Shown: positions 1-16,635 of the stretch, one piece after another
How positions within the stretch are numbered: the first letter of the stretch is position 1
Layout of the letters: each line of letters starts with the position of its first letter
Source: Daphnia carinata
Taxonomy: Eukaryota > Arthropoda > Branchiopoda > Diplostraca > Daphniidae
Assembly: GCF_022539665.2 (NCBI RefSeq)
Contig: NC_081337.1
Location: 6,424,679-6,488,678, forward strand
Direction: 5' to 3'
Length of the DNA: 64,000 bases
Position numbers and translations under genes: made by a program
Notes under the pieces: model-generated
The model's input: the letters and a program-made list of their open reading frames with translations, nothing else
Database searches by the model: none
Told to the model about the DNA's origin: nothing

Positions 1-52
1 CATTGTTCATTCATGGTCTTAAAAGAGAAAGATCGATTAGCTCTAATGTTAC

Positions 53-2150
<2,098 letters not shown>

Positions 2151-5100
2151 ATGGAATCCACAAAAAAATTTGGAAATCTAATTACAAATTTGGTTGATTG
2201 TATTGGTACTTTTCAAAGAGCTTTGCAGTTGTCAGGTCCAACCGGCATGAACAGGTGGGCAATATAATGTGAAATCCGACAGAGTGAACAAAACGAGCCC
2301 TGGCAAAATCTATTAAGGAGGAGGCAAAGATATTCGCCACAGAATGACTAAATAAACTGTACGACGAAATGAACGGTACACTACACACTGCCTTGATACG
2401 TACGTTGCAGCTATTATTTTACTTTGTTTACATTTTGCGTTAAATCAAGGTTACATTAATGCCATCTAGCGGTAAGATGTAGGCTTCTTCATGGAAAATG
2501 TGTGAACTGCGTTTTACTGCATAATGGTAAAATATATACGCCAATGGATCTTCTAAATGAAAATATTCGATTTGGAGTTAATAAAATTTAATGATTTAAT
2601 AAAAATACTGCACACTATTTGTTATTCACGAACAGCACAGATAGCCAGTGGGGTAGAAGTGCCACCAAACCAAAGATACTAGTTCAAACTAACACCTAGC
2701 CTGCCACCATTTACCAAATTCATCTATACCATTAATACGTTGTAACTACAGGAGCCGACCAATTGAAATTTTTTCTCAGGTATCTCCACGATTTAGCAGT
2801 ACGAAGACAGTACACTTGATTCCGTAAAAACATGTTCTTATAAGGTGAAATAGAGTCATCTCTTGTTTTCTGTTGTACGGTACGATACTTCTAAGGCACT
2901 TTAATGCACAACGCCTTTTTACGTAAAACTAAAAGTATAAGATAGGTTCTTTGGAGGGCTTAATAAACAAAAGTCTTGGACACTTTTACACCAGGCATTT
3001 GACGCGCCTGTTAAAAGAAGTAGGACAGGAAAGATAAGAGGCAAACTAACGAACAACAAAAATTCTTTAGAATGTAATTTCTCGAGCTTTCGATGGTATT
3101 AATACAACTCGTAATGTTTATATCGTATCCTGTATAGTATACATAAATGGGTCTGAGACTGCATTGGCATAAAACTGGTTCCTGTATGACGCAACCAATC
3201 GGCTTCTATACACAAAAATTGAGTAAGCTCATACCTTTCTTTTGGAAGTTAGAAAATACTATTATTCACTCTGAATTTAGTTTTTAAAAATTGAATATTA
3301 TGTATGTATAGCAGAAACGTCCTTTGTTGGACACATAAAGCAATAATTCTTTTCGACGAAATCTTTTGCACGTCGTGATTTATTACAATTTGTTTCCCTG
3401 TTGTCTTCGGTCACTTTCAGAACGCTACCATTTTCTTTTTTTATATATAAATGTTTTTCTCCATACCTACCTGCGTTGTCAGCATTTGTACCTTTGAATA
3501 TACTGGTAAATACATTTCACGTGATGTCACCAGAAAAAGCAGAGAAATTTCCAGCCCACACCGGGGTCTTCAGTCGTGGGATCTCCTCATCCTGTAAAAA
3601 TGTCGTTTTACACACATAGTTGCACTGCGTACAATACGAATAGCGCGGTCTCGTTTAACGATGTAGCCTACTGTATTTTTTATCGACATTGTCCACGATT
3701 CACGCATACATGGCGCGAGTCACAAGAGTCCCAAGCCGATATTCATGCAGAGTTTTCATGATTCTAGGTTAATTAAAAACTCTGTTTAATGATGCCATTG
3801 ATCACACACGTAGCTTGGCTTTATAGAGAAAGTTTTCTTAATGCCGTATAACATTGCGTAGCACGATATAAAACCTCGTGATGCATGGCTGATGCATGAT
3901 GAAAACATCAGCAAGGGCGCGCTTTCTCTCCTCATTTTGGCGTGTTACTTTTGCGTTTAGTTGCGCCGTGTTCCTCTAAGGTTAATCAATGGAATGCGTT
4001 TCAAATCTACCTTTGCAATTTAACCGATTATATCTCGGATTCGTTCAGCACGATCTAAAAGGTTATTAACTGGCTATTAGCGGTCATTGTACCTGTAACG
4101 TGTTTGCGAAAAGTCAAGGATGAACATTTTCGCCGAAAGGCAAAATCATTCTTCAAAATTTTCCATGGGTTTTTCAATAACTCTGATCAAATGTAGCGTC
4201 CCTTTCTCGCAAAAAGCATGCGGGTATCTGGAGGTGTAACTTCCTTCAAGACTATGAGCAACCATTCAGCTTTCATCGGCCATTGGAATTTCATTCATTA
4301 TACAAATATGTGAATTGTATGCATACATGGGCTCGTTTGGCAAACGTCCCAAAAGAAAACTAATTTATCATTGAACAAAAAGCGTTAATAATCACCAGCG
4401 TTTCTTGCAGCATTTGCAATACTTTAAAGAGGTTAACGATATTCCACGGGATTCATTTGGTCGAATGTATTTATACGCGAACGTGCTGTTTACGCAAACC
4501 CCCGCCCCCCCTTGTTTTTGGCCCCTTGACCAAGCCCCTTTCACGGATGAGTAGACTACACGGAAAAGGAGTCAAAAGAAAGAGGCACATCGATATCGGA
4601 TACAGGAATTATTCTTAATTTATTAATATTGTATAACCAGCCTATAAACAAGTGCGCAAGAAAGCTGAGCTTTTCTAGTTATATGAAAGTATTGACAACG
4701 GTGCTGTGTAAGCCAAGTGAGGGGCTATGAATGATGAATGATCACAGCTATTGATTATTGATGAGTGGCATCCACGGGCTGAAAAGTTCTTCAAGAGAAA
4801 CGCCAAAAAAAAAAAAAAAAAAAAGAAAATCTAAGAACAAAAGGCGAACTCATCACCACACTATAACCCAACTTTATAGTGGTAGATGCACATTCGGTAT
4901 TAGTCCTCGAAGATAACACTTAACAAGTAAAAAGGAAGTGCCGCCGCCCGTTGCTGAGTGTCTCGCTCTTATTTCCTTATGAAAGGTCTATAAAAATGAT
5001 CAATTTGAAGAAATGAAATAAAAAACCTATCCCTTGTTTGCTTGTTTTTTTTTGCTAACGGTAAATCTTTTGGCAGCCGGGAATGTATAGGCTACTCTCA

Positions 5101-7374
5101 AACACAGACTGGAGGAAGTTATTACAATAACTTGGATAGTAGCTTTTCGATGCTGCCTTCTGGCACTGCCCCGTCCTCTTAATCGATATATATATTTTTC
5201 TATTTGGCAGAAAAACTTTTACACATCTTCGATCCCCAATATAGCAATGCAAAAAAAAAAAATAAATAAATAAATCGCTTCCGCTTGGACTCGCTCTCTT
5301 GCTCATGTATTTCATCCTCCCCCAGTTCTTCTGTGTTGTCATTAATACCAATGGAAGCGTACACAGTGAGATCAAGTGGTACAAGTCACAGCAAAAAACA
5401 CGTAGCAAAAAAAAAATAATAATAATAAAAACACAACAAGCAGAGGCGAGAAAAAAAAAAAGAAACACTCAAGCCGTCGTGGAAAAAGAGAGTAAAAAAA
5501 CAAACAAGCAAAAAACGTGGCTTGCTTCCAAAGTTTTCTTTTGTTGGAATAGTTCTTCTTGATTATTTGATGCTATCGTAGATTCCCTTTTATTTCTGGG
5601 AGGGACTAGCTAGCTCTTAGCTGCTCATCAAATAGCAATGGTCACGCTGGATGTTGACAGCAGCCCTTGACCGGGTTGAAATAACCACGGCTGCATTCAG
5701 TTAGTGTCCTCTCGCATCCTTGCATATAGCAATGTCCTGCACATCAGCGATAGTAAGTCCTTGGACGATTCGCCGCGCATCTCGAAACGCGCAGATGGGG
5801 GAGGGCGCACACGGGAGTCGTATAACAATTCCGTGGCAATAGGGTCTCACTATGTCTGGCCGGATCTCAGTAGCTTCTATCACGATTGCGCCAATAGAAT
5901 AAAGACATACAAGTCAAGCACGAAAAAAGAAAAGAAAAAGGGGAAAATAAAAAAGGATCGAGAATATTTTTGGACAAAATGTCTTAGAACTAGGACTCTG
6001 TGTATCACGTGATGATGTGAGAGGGCTTCATCAGTTCACTTGTCTCCTGTTCTCCAAACAGGATCGTGACCCACATCGCTCCCCCTTGTTCATCGTTGTG
6101 TTTCCCTTTTCTTATGTTCACAGTTTTAGTTGTAACCATACCAATTCGTCGTTCTTCAAACGGAGGACAGTTCTAATGGAGCAAACAATACGACCAATTA
6201 GGGCTAACGTTTATTACAGATCCATCTATTGATTTTCAAATGCTAAAGACGTGGAGTTATCGGAACAGCGGACCCATCGATCATTCCACATGGAGAAAGC
6301 AAAGTGAACGAGGTTGCTAAGTGCATGGAATCAATGGGATTCTTCAAACCGTAAATACGAGGCATAAAAACCAAGGCTACGCACTTTCCATAAAGCAACT
6401 GTACGGTCTAACAGAACTTTCCAGTTAACGATTGCTGATTTCTTCTACGTTGGTCGTTAATTTCTTCGTTCGATATCTTTGATTATCGATTGGAGGCTTT
6501 GTATAGACTATATTTAATAGTTTTTTTTTAAATTCCATTATTCATTGTTATTTTTTTTCCCTTCAATACGTCCGTTCCATCTTTCTTTACTCAAGTCATT
6601 CCGTTTTCCTGTTTGCACAGCTAACATTTTCTCTTAGATTGTGTTTGATTCTTCCAAATTTATCGGATCTTACTGTCAGACGGATTCTTGGCGTTCCTCC
6701 ACTGGCTCGTGATATACGCATAGAGAGTCTTCGACGGCCCGTGTGCGAAAAGCTTTTCCAACTGAACGCCTCTCGTTGCCCTCTCTCGTAGCCTTAATTG
6801 GCTTCGTATGTCGGCCTTTCCTATCAACCGAGGCAAAGGAACTCCTACGTTTTGTTTTGTTTTTGTTTTTTTCGGGCATTAATGGTAAAACCAAAATCCC
6901 GTCGCCTGCACAGCAAACGTCAACCAAATAATACGTGGATGGAAGTAAAAAAAAAAAAAAAGGGAAAAGAAAAGGAAATTCCAAAAGTGTCTTCATCGCT
7001 CCGAGTGCACCGTTCATCCTTATTGATTTTCCTTTGCCCAGTGGCATTCTATTGGGGCGTGTACACGTGAATAGCCTATGCAGTGGACGTGTCAAAATAC
7101 AAAATTGATGTTGACTGGTTGTTTGGCCATTCGGAGAAGACGACAAAACAATTGTGTGAGAAAATAGCTGGTTGCATCGGCGTGGAGCGAAGCAAAGCGT
7201 AAAACTCATGATACAGCACGTCGAGTCAGACTGGCGAATCGATCGTGACCGTGATTTGCTCGTCTTCTCTTCCATCCACGTGTAGCCCACAGGAATAAGG
7301 CGGAGCGCTGTTTTCGTGCGTGATTTTACTGCGTTCAGCCACCGCACATCCAGCCAAGAGGATCATCTAGTATC
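2151..7374. other. Intergenic region between divergent genes; no gene seen
   Basis: This stretch separates the minus-strand RCBTB gene from the first plus-strand RhoGEF exon, so it should hold both promoters and their 5' UTRs. ORFs here are short and lack homology or splice support. Homopolymer runs are frequent, for example A-tracts near 4804-4823 and 6949-6961, and an AT-rich AATAAATAAATAAAT stretch near 5260. I saw no tRNA, mobile-element terminus or other RNA gene. Confidence 0.6.
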
Positions 7375-7744
7375 ATGTCTTCGCAGCACAGGAGCCCGTG
7401 GCATGTCGACGTGTTGCGAACGCTGACGCGGTTTAATCTACCGAAACAGCTACCCCGTCGTCCGTCAGTGCCGAAAACTTGGACTTTTTTGCCGCGCCAA
7501 TGGCCGCCAAACATACCAGGCTTAAATATCAACGTGAACATCCTCCAGCAGCAGTCGGATCGTCGCTCGTCATCGTCGGTCGACGAAGAGTTGCCGCGAC
7601 GTTTCTCTCAGCCTTCACGCAGTAGTTACGACAGCTGCATGTCCTCCGTTTTAGATCCAGGCCGGCCATCTTTCGATCAGCTGGCCAACTATGGGACACG
7701 AGCTCACGATTGGGACTCTTCCAGCTGTTCTTCCAGCTCTTACA
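7375..7744 (+). CDS. Mcf2l: Candidate alternative first exon A of the MCF2L/DBS RhoGEF gene
   Basis: The ATG at 7375 opens 123 codons plus one base and ends at a good donor (TACA|GTGAGT). The peptide begins MSSQHRSPWHVDVLRTLTRF. It is rich in arginine, proline and serine, and ends in a serine cluster (DSSSCSSSSY). No domain is recognised. The exon ends in phase 1, exactly what the shared exon at 27216 needs (it supplies two bases to complete the codon). The next plus-strand coding exon with that phase requirement is 27216, so the transcript would skip the other two first exons. Exon status is inferred from coding character, donor and phase only. It could instead belong to an unseen gene or join an intermediate exon I missed. 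Confidence 0.5.
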
Positions 7745-8964
7745 GTGAGTTATTATGATTATTTGTAACATAAGAATCCGTTCTTTTCCTAGAGCCGTGT
7801 TAGCGCATTTAGATCGGATGGATAGAGCTTAAGGGCGGAACTGATGCGGATGCCTTCAAACACTATCCAGCAGTTTTCTATTTTCTTTTGTGTCACGTTT
7901 ATGCTTGCCCAAGCATCTCGGCAACACGGGCTTGTGTCGATTGGAATCGAATTCCTACCAGAACATCAGCCTTTTTTTTTTTAGTTCTGAAAATCTAGCA
8001 GTAACTTGGTCCGATGGCTGTTTATGTGCTTGTTTATTCAGAGAAAGGAGAGACGATCAGAAAGCGAATCTTCAAGTGAAAAGAACGGTGCAGTGTTTCA
8101 CTGCATCCTGATTTGGCGTCTAGGCAAAAACAAAAAAAATGAGGAAAATCAAAATCGGTACGAAAAATGAAACAAAAACGACTGCATCTTTTCATAGTTC
8201 CCGTCCTTTTTTGTTTTGTTTCTCAAAACAGTACCGACTAGAACGGATTTCATAAACTGGCTTATAGCGAAAGCGTTCGCCATAAAGCAATTAAGAAAAC
8301 CATATTCCGCGTGGCTTGAACGATCGTATTATTCATAGGTCAAGGCACATATAGTGAGGCCGAAATATATGGCCGACGACCGCCATTGTATATAGTTAAT
8401 ATGCATATACCCTTTTCTCTTTCTTCCATGCCCTTCAAACATTTTTAATACTTGGTCTCGTCATGAACTTGAGAGGGTTCTACTGCTGCATACTCAAAAG
8501 ATGCCGGTGTAATAACGTGAACGCGGCACAGACCGTTGCGCTCTGTTGCAAACTGCAATGAAAACAAATACCACTCTTTTTCTCCTCCAGTCACAAGGCA
8601 TTGCTCACTCGTCTTTCCATTTCATTCCCACTCAAATTGAAATGCCAACGATAATTTGAAATTCGCTAAAAGAAAAAAAAAAAGAAAATAATAATAATAA
8701 TTTAACGAATGCGAAAGAGAAGAGAAGAAATCTTAACTCATTAGCCGCATCGCGGTGGATTCAATGCGCACCAGGGCACATCATTCAAGAGCCCCCCCTG
8801 TGGCTTATATGACCACAGAGCTTTGCACAGAACGCGTGTTGTGGGCAAAACGGTTTCCATCAAAAACCTGGTAAAGAAGAAAAAAAAAAGGCGACATAAA
8901 GAATGAAAAACAACAAACGTCATTTTCTTGGGAAGACGACGATGACAATAAACGGCTGTCCTTT

Positions 8965-9003
<39 letters not shown>

Positions 9004-12000
9004 TAATAATAGTAGTACATGTACAGTTAGAAGACCGGAATTCCAACGGCCATTCCAGTCGTTTTCCAGATTGTTTTGCGCTTCTCTGTGTGCGTATCCC
9101 TCTTGGTTTGAAATTTAGGGACTATATTGTCTGTAATAGGTCGTTTACGGTATAAAAAGACAATTGGCCCGTGCTGTACCCAATAACACCGGACGCATCG
9201 CGGAAACGCATGTAGCCTCCTGCTGGAAGAGGCCATAAGGAAAGAAGAAAAATAACTTTGCGCCCTAGCAAAGCATACGTTAGGGTGGAGTCTTAAGTCA
9301 GAAAGCGAACACTATAGAAGTTTTTTTTCCCCTAGCGACTACAACTGACGGATATATTTAGGAAATCCGAACCGTATTATTCAACTAATGATATCGTTCT
9401 TGTACGGCTTGTATGTGCATACACATACTCTGTTTCCTTTGTGTCCTCCACATCCTTCTCTTTGTAGTTGTTGTGTTATATTATTCACGCGGAAAGTTGG
9501 CGCTGAAAGCATGCTTTTCTTTTTTCAGGACAAACCGAAATGGGATCGCAACCCCATTCGCTTTTGTTGAGGAAAGAAGCTATATGCTATATTGTAGTCT
9601 ATTGCTTGTGTATATAGAGACAAGTAAAAGAAAGATTGATCGAATTTCAGGGCGATGCCTGATCGCCTTGAAGCCAGTCGTGGACACTCGGGTCACGATC
9701 CCTCCCTATCGTTCATCACGTTCTATGTACAAATGCCCTTTTTCTTTTTCCTGTCGTAGCTCTTCGTACACCGTTCTCTCCCTTCATTGCTTACTACTAT
9801 TGCGTATTTTTATGCGCCGTTACGAGATAGCTACGACATTTAAAGAACCCCCTTCGTCACTGTCCAGCCCCTAGCACAAGGATTACAACACATCAACCAG
9901 TATGTGGGAACACTTACCGGGAGAGACGGGCCCGCAGATGGTGCTTTTCTATCTTACATGTCTATTGCTTTTAACGCCATTATTGGTCGGCCGCCACGAC
10001 AGGACAGCAATTTCATATGGGTGTGTCTGTTCTATATTCGCAATTAGACCGTCCTTTCGTTATTGGGAACTACTTGCATTAAGAAATCGTGTTGGACCAA
10101 GTACGTGAAAATGTTCTTTTTTTTTCCCGCTCACCAATAGCAGCTGCTGCGCGCAACGGGAGTAACACAAACGAAAACATCTTTGGGGGTTTCCATTCGC
10201 TGTATTTCTTTACTTAATGGCACAGCTTTTTATTTTTTACGTTTCTATTTTTCAATGTGGTTGAACGTACCGTATAGCAACAGACTTATAGGTTGAAAAA
10301 TTTGTCATTTCTTATAGTTTTCCGCTTGCTTTGAAGTATTTTTCGGTTTGCTTTTTGTTTTGTCTGTTGTCTGTTTTACGTCAATTAAGTTCGGGTATAC
10401 GCTCTGTGTACGGGCTATAAGGGCCTTAACACGCTCTCACGCACACAAACGCAACTGTTGAGACGGGCCATCTTCTTTTTTTTTTTAGTAGTCGAGAGGA
10501 TGACGATGATCGTGACAGCTCCTAGAGATATTTAAATGACTTTTCTCATTCGGACTTTCCTTTCGCCGAAAATGACGCGGACCCCAGCGCGCTCTGTTTC
10601 GTCCCATCATGTTCTCCTTTTCTTTTCTTTTTTTTATTTTATGGGAGACATTAGAAGTGATGCAACGTGAAACTCGTCTTCAGAAGGTCTGCATACCTTC
10701 CCAGCGCTCTGCCAATGACCTGCCAAAGGCCATATAATGTACATTCACGCTCGAGAGATATACGGGACAACGACAACCGTCAGTTATGAAACCAAATTGC
10801 AGCTCATTTGTGAAACTGTCAGGAAGAAAAGAAAAAAGTTGATTCTAATCCTGTTTCATTTCTCTTGTTTTTGGCCCATTTTCTACTGTTTTGGCATTGA
10901 TCTCCTAATTTCAACTATCGTCAATATCGAACGAGAGATCAGAATTTATAAAAAGAGAGAGAGAGAGAGAGTCACCCAACAAGCGTGAAAGTTCTTCTCT
11001 GTCATCGCTCCGTTGGCTTTTTGTGTTGTTGTGGATCTCTAATATTCTATATTTTTTTTTCTCTCTGACTTTTAATGTGGCTGGGTATCACAAAGTTTCT
11101 AGGCATAGCGTCTGTGTGTAGCCGTCTAGCCGTTGTTGTTTTATTTGAGAGTCGTAAATGTTCCATAGTAATGGAATGCTCTTTTATAATGGCAAAATCA
11201 GCAGAGGGAAAGACGCGCCATATAACGTATAAAATGATGATCACTTTGGAAATTATCGCCGAAAATTCTTTTCTTCGTAGCAACAGTCATTAACTTATTA
11301 GAAACCTGATTGCGTGTTTCAAGGTTTCATCCTGCTTTCTTCTTTTTTTTTTACAGGGTATGAGAAAAGAAAAACAACAGGCCTATTGTATACAAAACAA
11401 AATTGCTGGAAAAAATTGGATCGTCCGTTTTTCTATGACATCATCCTCAGTTAAACACACAAAAAAAATAGATAAATAAGATGGAATAACTGTTGGTCTG
11501 CATTCTCGACAAACAACTTGGGATGGGTTTTTGTTTTTTTGCCAAAGGTATCATTGTCCTTAATTAGGTAAGACGCACGCACGAGCCCGGCAAAAAATCG
11601 TGTCTCTGACATCTTGAATGAAGAAAGATGGCCAAGCTTGAGGGAAATGTCGGATACTAGCAAAAAGAGAAACCTCTTTTGTTCAAGAATTCGAATCTTT
11701 CATTTTCTTTGCACGAAAAGTTGTTGACTGACACGTCTTGCGTGAGTCGGGACGGGTATCGTCCAGTATCTTTTTTTCGTCTTATCTTTAACCTTGTTGG
11801 ATGAGGCACCGTTATGAGTCGGCCGCTTTTGTCAGCCCAGTGTACAGTTGCTCCTTTGTTTTGACAGGAAATAAGACGATTATCAGTCTGATCTTTCGGG
11901 CAGAAAAAGAAAAATCCAAACAAGTAATCGAAAACTGAATAATAATTTAAATAAAAACTGTATTTCTGGAGAAAATGTCATAGTCATCTTGGTGGAACTC

Positions 12001-14957
12001 AATTGACGGCCATGTTTATCCGTGGGCCTAGTTCGGAAAACTGGCATATGCAAACGACAACAACTGGCAGCTTGGATTGACATTGTCAGTCCCCGTGAAG
12101 TTTGTTCGCCTTCCGACTGCTGCTGCTGTCTCCCACTCTTGTTTCGTTAATTAAAGCATTTTTGTGAACTTCAAAGCATGTCGAGCGTAAACCGACAGCC
12201 GTGTCTTACCAAAAGGAAATTAATTTAAAAATCTTTGCTGTGCTCCGTGACTGCTGCTGGCGGTGCTGAGAATGAAACCATTCAGCCTCTCATCGGTCGT
12301 CATGGGATCGTTCCTGAAACTACGTCAAACCGAAGCGAAGCCGAATGAACGCCAACGCAGCCAAGCTTTTAAGAGTAAGATATTTGGTCATCATCTCTTT
12401 TTTTTTTTCGCAACCCGTCACAATGATTTATAGTGAAACGACGTCCTCTAATAACGCCTGCTTGGCACAGTTTGCCGAACTTTAAAAAAATCGCGGTTAA
12501 TACATACAATTTTCGAGCCGCCATTCAATTTTTGCTTCGACGCCGAGCATCCTCTTGTTTTCATTCCTTAATACTAAGGCTTTCTCCATCGAGTGTGAGC
12601 CCTGTTGGTGTTCAGCCACCGTGCAATGCTACATGTACATAGGCACCGCCATTTTGCTGTTTAGCGCGAACGTAAAAATAATAGAAAAAATTAAAACAAA
12701 AAAAAAAAAAAGGGTTAAAAAAAGCCCACACATGCACTAAGCCCGTAACCGCCAAACCGACACGTTATTCTTCGAGACGATGGCATTTTTTCATTTGTTT
12801 TCTTCTAGTATTGCCGTCGCGCACGGACGCTTGCTTGACGCGTGGCAGGGCCTCTCTCGCGCACGACGGGCTTTGAACCGGGCTATTGTGTTATGCACCG
12901 TGAGACTCGGTCCTTAAGAATTTTTTTCTTCAGTTCTGTTTGCGACGTCTCGAAAGACGGTTCGTTCTTTCTTTCGTTGTGATTACGCGAGTTCTATTTT
13001 TAAAGCAAGTTTTTTTTGTTGTTGCGTGTGAATGGATGGCAATTTCTCAATCGAGTTTTGCACACTCCATGAATCGGTTTTCTAAAGAGCTTCGTTACGT
13101 CATTGTTTATCGAGTTTGAACCCTCTTATCGGCTCTTCGCTCACGGATTTTAGCGTGAAAAAAAAAAGAAACTTGGCCATTCGTGATGAAGATGGATGGC
13201 CGAATCGATTTTCAATGACGTCGTTACGCGTTCACTCATCAGAACGTTACGAGATTCGCTGATTGTGGATGACACGAGTGCTATAAACCATAAATTACAC
13301 ATAATTCCGTTTTGGGGTTTATCTCCATCCGATTGTTTATGATTAAGCGTGTGTGTTATCGTGCGTGTGTCAATGAATGAGCGTCCCCACAATTGAAACG
13401 CCTTAGACACTCAACAACTGGGCTAGTGTAAAAAGTGAACGGATCAACCCAAAACTCGTTTCCTTGTTGGCCAAAACGAGTCAAAAGATACACGAACGCG
13501 TATTGACAGCCAGCAGAGAAGTATTTCGCTCCGTTTACGGGCACGAATGAATGGCATCGCCTCGTTTTGTTATCTACTTGCTTTGACCAGCAACGGTCTC
13601 AGCAAAAACTCGTTGGCAAAAGAAAAAGACCAGCTCGGTCAACATCGCAAAGCGATCGTTGATAAAAGAGCTCTCTCCTGCTATTCTCATACTACCCTCA
13701 TGTCCTTTTATGTCAACAACATAAACTAGTTCTCGGTAGAGAAGATCATTGCCCGTATTGGCAAGCTCTCTCGGACCCAAAGAATCCCACATCAACCAAT
13801 AGAGCCCACATTATATTTTCGAGAAGAACCATGTCTCTCCTCTGAGTTAATAGGAGGACATGCTTGACGTTGGATACGAAGTAGCCATTTCGTTGTCCAG
13901 TTTCATCTGAAGACAGTGGGCTGATGACCTCCGCCATCAAGTGGTCAGTTCGTTCCTCGCTGCCATTGAGACACACCCCGTTGCGGGTTGGCAACTGTGT
14001 CGCGTATTTTTAAACCAGTTTTGACGCCGCCTTTTTTTTTTTTCAACACCAAAGTGAATAGAAGGGAATCAACAAGAGAAATAGTTTCTTAACTGTGTCT
14101 CTTTTTCACTCGTCCTTGTAGAACGTGTTACTTTTTCTCCTTCTCTTTCTCTTTTTTCTCCTTAAAAAATAATTTTAAGAAAAGCCAACTGGGCGAAGCC
14201 TGAACCATCCGCAAAAAAAACCTTAGTCTGCTGGTCGGCACTGATGTGAATCGAAGTGATAAATAAAAAACAAAACAAAAAAAAAACAAAGCCAAAAAAA
14301 AAAAAAAAGAGTAAGAAGAAAAACAAAAACAAAACGACACAGGGCGTTTGGTGCTTCAATGCGGCAACACTATCGTCGCCTTCCGCATCGATTCCGTCTT
14401 CCATAACAACAACAAAAATAACCAACGTATAGACTCTCGGGCCCGTGAACGGCTTGCTTGATGGTCTGGTTGTTACCCGACTGTGCGTGCGGATATAAAA
14501 AGCGACGTGACTGAATTCTGCCATCCCGATTTTTTCGTCTCGTGGAATCGATCCTTCTCCGCTGGCCCCTTTAGCTCCGTCTAGCTGCTCATCTTTTTGC
14601 TCGCTCCCTTTTTTTTTTTCTTCTCCTGTCTCATCCTGCGTCTTCTCATTTCTCATAGCTTCCAGTTGTTTTGTGAATTTTAAAGCAAAACGAACAACGC
14701 GGAAGGAGGAGTTGCATTTTTGCATGCGAGGCTTTGTTCTGTGTTTTTTTTTTTTTTTCTGTTGTGTTCCTTCCATCATCCGCACTTGTGTTATTGCCAT
14801 ATTTCCAACTGAAACACTTGCTCATCAGCAGTCTTTTGTGCCACTGCGTCACATTGCGAAATCCCCTGGAAGACTGCACACAATACGAGCGAAAAGACTT
14901 GGAAATTTTTGAATTCAACATTGTGAAGGCGGCCAAGAGAATGCGACAATCGTCATA
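7745..14957. other. Long 5' intron/promoter interval; no gene seen
   Basis: This is the interval between candidate first exons A and B. It contains an AG microsatellite (8969-8999), many A/T homopolymers and several spurious ORFs made of poly-Lys or poly-Phe. The segment just upstream of 14958 would be the promoter and 5' UTR of the second first exon; an in-frame TGA lies about 50 bp upstream of that ATG. No RNA gene or mobile element is recognised. Confidence 0.5.
8969..8999. repeat. (AG)n microsatellite
   Basis: An uninterrupted AG dinucleotide repeat of about 15 units lies in the long 5' intron of the RhoGEF gene. It creates Ser-Leu or Arg-Glu shadow ORFs on both strands. Confidence 0.97.
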
Positions 14958-16635
14958 ATGGGAAACGCGAGATCGGCTTCGTATTCTTACCACCAGCCAC
15001 TGGAGCAGCAAGAAGAAGACAGACATCGCTCGTTGCCTTCTCCTCTTCAACATCAATCTCAGTATCAGTATCAACAGTACGGTCAGCCCCGTCGGGCGGT
15101 CTCCTCCCGCCGACGCCATCAGTCCTGTTACTGGAGCAATGTCGCTTCCGCCGGACTGGATAGTAGTGGAACCATTACGGACAGGGCGAACCGGAATGCG
15201 CCGTCAGCGGCTATCGGATGTGATGATATTGGATCGCAAAGAAGATCCGGTGAAGCCATGACCAGTGATGACACGATGAGCGTCTTCGGTGGATGTTCAG
15301 CTGAGAATTCGGAACCGACGCCTCTGCCGTTCGTGCGGCATCGGAACCTACCGATCCGGTTGCCTCGTATCAACGTCAACAAAGAATCGTGGTCGCATCA
15401 GTCGTTTCATAACACATTGAACAAGTGCGGACGGCATAAAAGCCTTTCTTGCTCCATGATGCACGGGCGGACGTTGCCGACTAAGGACAGCTGTCCGTCT
15501 CCTGTGTTCGCCAACGCTGCCCGCCTCCACGTTAATGGCTGCTCCACTCTGCTAAATGGCGAGGCGATGAGATCGAAAACGCCTACACCCTTGCCAACGC
15601 CCCCAGCCCAGGCGTCGGCCCTTTCCCTTCGTGACGGGAAGAAAGACGATCACGCCTCAGGCGATCAAGAGGGCCGTTTACGAGGCGCCGTTAGCTGCGC
15701 CGCTCTGCTCCTTCAATGCGAGCCAACAGAGGCGAGAATCGATCGATCGACGATGAGTGCACGCCGTCGTGAATCGAGCGATTCGCGTGACACGCAGCTG
15801 TGTGTCAACAATAACAAACTTCAGGCGCCCGACGGCTGGAAAGTCGGCCAAGATTCAACTGTTGGCAACATTCCGTTTCGTCGCCAATTCCTCAGCATGA
15901 GATCGTACCAAAGCCAGAAGCGACCGCTTGTGCTGGCTCGATCCAGTTCCGTCCGGACAAGGTCGTCTTATTCAGTGCCCATTTTGACGGAATTGGAAGG
16001 CCAGTTTTCTGAGAACACATGCAAAGCCAAACACTATTTGGAAATGGCCCGTATAAAGAAGCAGAGCGTTGAGCAGAGTCTGTCGACCGCCTACAACGTG
16101 GCCAATTTATTGCACCAGCCGTTAATTGCACCGCCAGTGACTCCGATAATGACCGAAGATTCGGTTCATCATACCACGAATATCGGCCAACAGTTCGAAC
16201 AGCAACAGTCGGCGGCAAGGTCCGGTTTGCACAAAAGTTGGACATCCATAAGCCAAGAAAGCTTAGGCGATGCGGAAGACGAAGACGGTGGTTACACGAC
16301 GACGTTGACTGTTGGCGACAATGGCAGTTTGCACAGTCGTTTCTCAGATTCCTCTTACCTGACCATGTTGACGGCCAATACGTCCCTATCCAGCGGCTAT
16401 CACGGCCCAGCTTCGCTGACGGGCGATGGCCATCCAGCGTCTTCTTCGTGTTCCGATGAGGAGGATGACAACGACGAGTTTTATCAACACCAACAACGTC
16501 ATCAAATGATGATGTCGAATTGTGATGGAACGACATCCGGCATGTTCTACCTAGAATGGCTGCGGCAAGTGACGGGAAGCGTTCCCGCCTACGTGGAGCT
16601 AAGGCAGGGCCGTTTGCACTTGAAATTGATACAAG
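14958..16635 (+). CDS. Mcf2l: Candidate alternative first exon B of the RhoGEF gene, long N-terminus
   Basis: One 1,678-bp exon encodes 559 residues plus one base and ends at a donor (ATACAAG|GTCAGT), phase 1. It is phase-compatible with the first shared RhoGEF exon at 27216. The peptide starts MGNARS, which fits the M-G-x-x-x-S/T N-myristoylation pattern. It is low-complexity (Ser, Gln, Arg, Pro, His) for most of its length. More ordered segments lie at about residues 355-400 (AKHYLEMARIKKQSVEQSLS) and 530-559 (FYLEWLRQVTGSVPAYVELR). An acidic EDEEDD-type stretch lies at about 500-510. An in-frame stop upstream supports the chosen ATG. Function is not recognised; a membrane-targeting regulatory N-terminus is inference. 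Alternatively this is the first exon of a separate gene. Confidence 0.6.

Noticed and set aside
6676-7347. 223-codon minus-strand ORF upstream of RhoGEF exon A
   Set aside because: Low-complexity (poly-Phe from an A-run, Lys-rich), no domain, lies over the presumed promoter; no splice support.
9413-9874. 153-codon plus-strand ORF with hydrophobic start
   Set aside because: Composition fits T-rich intron sequence; no homology, no conserved motif.
14162-14800. 212-codon minus-strand ORF
   Set aside because: Dominated by poly-Lys and poly-Phe from homopolymers; probably the 5' UTR/promoter strand of the 14958 exon.
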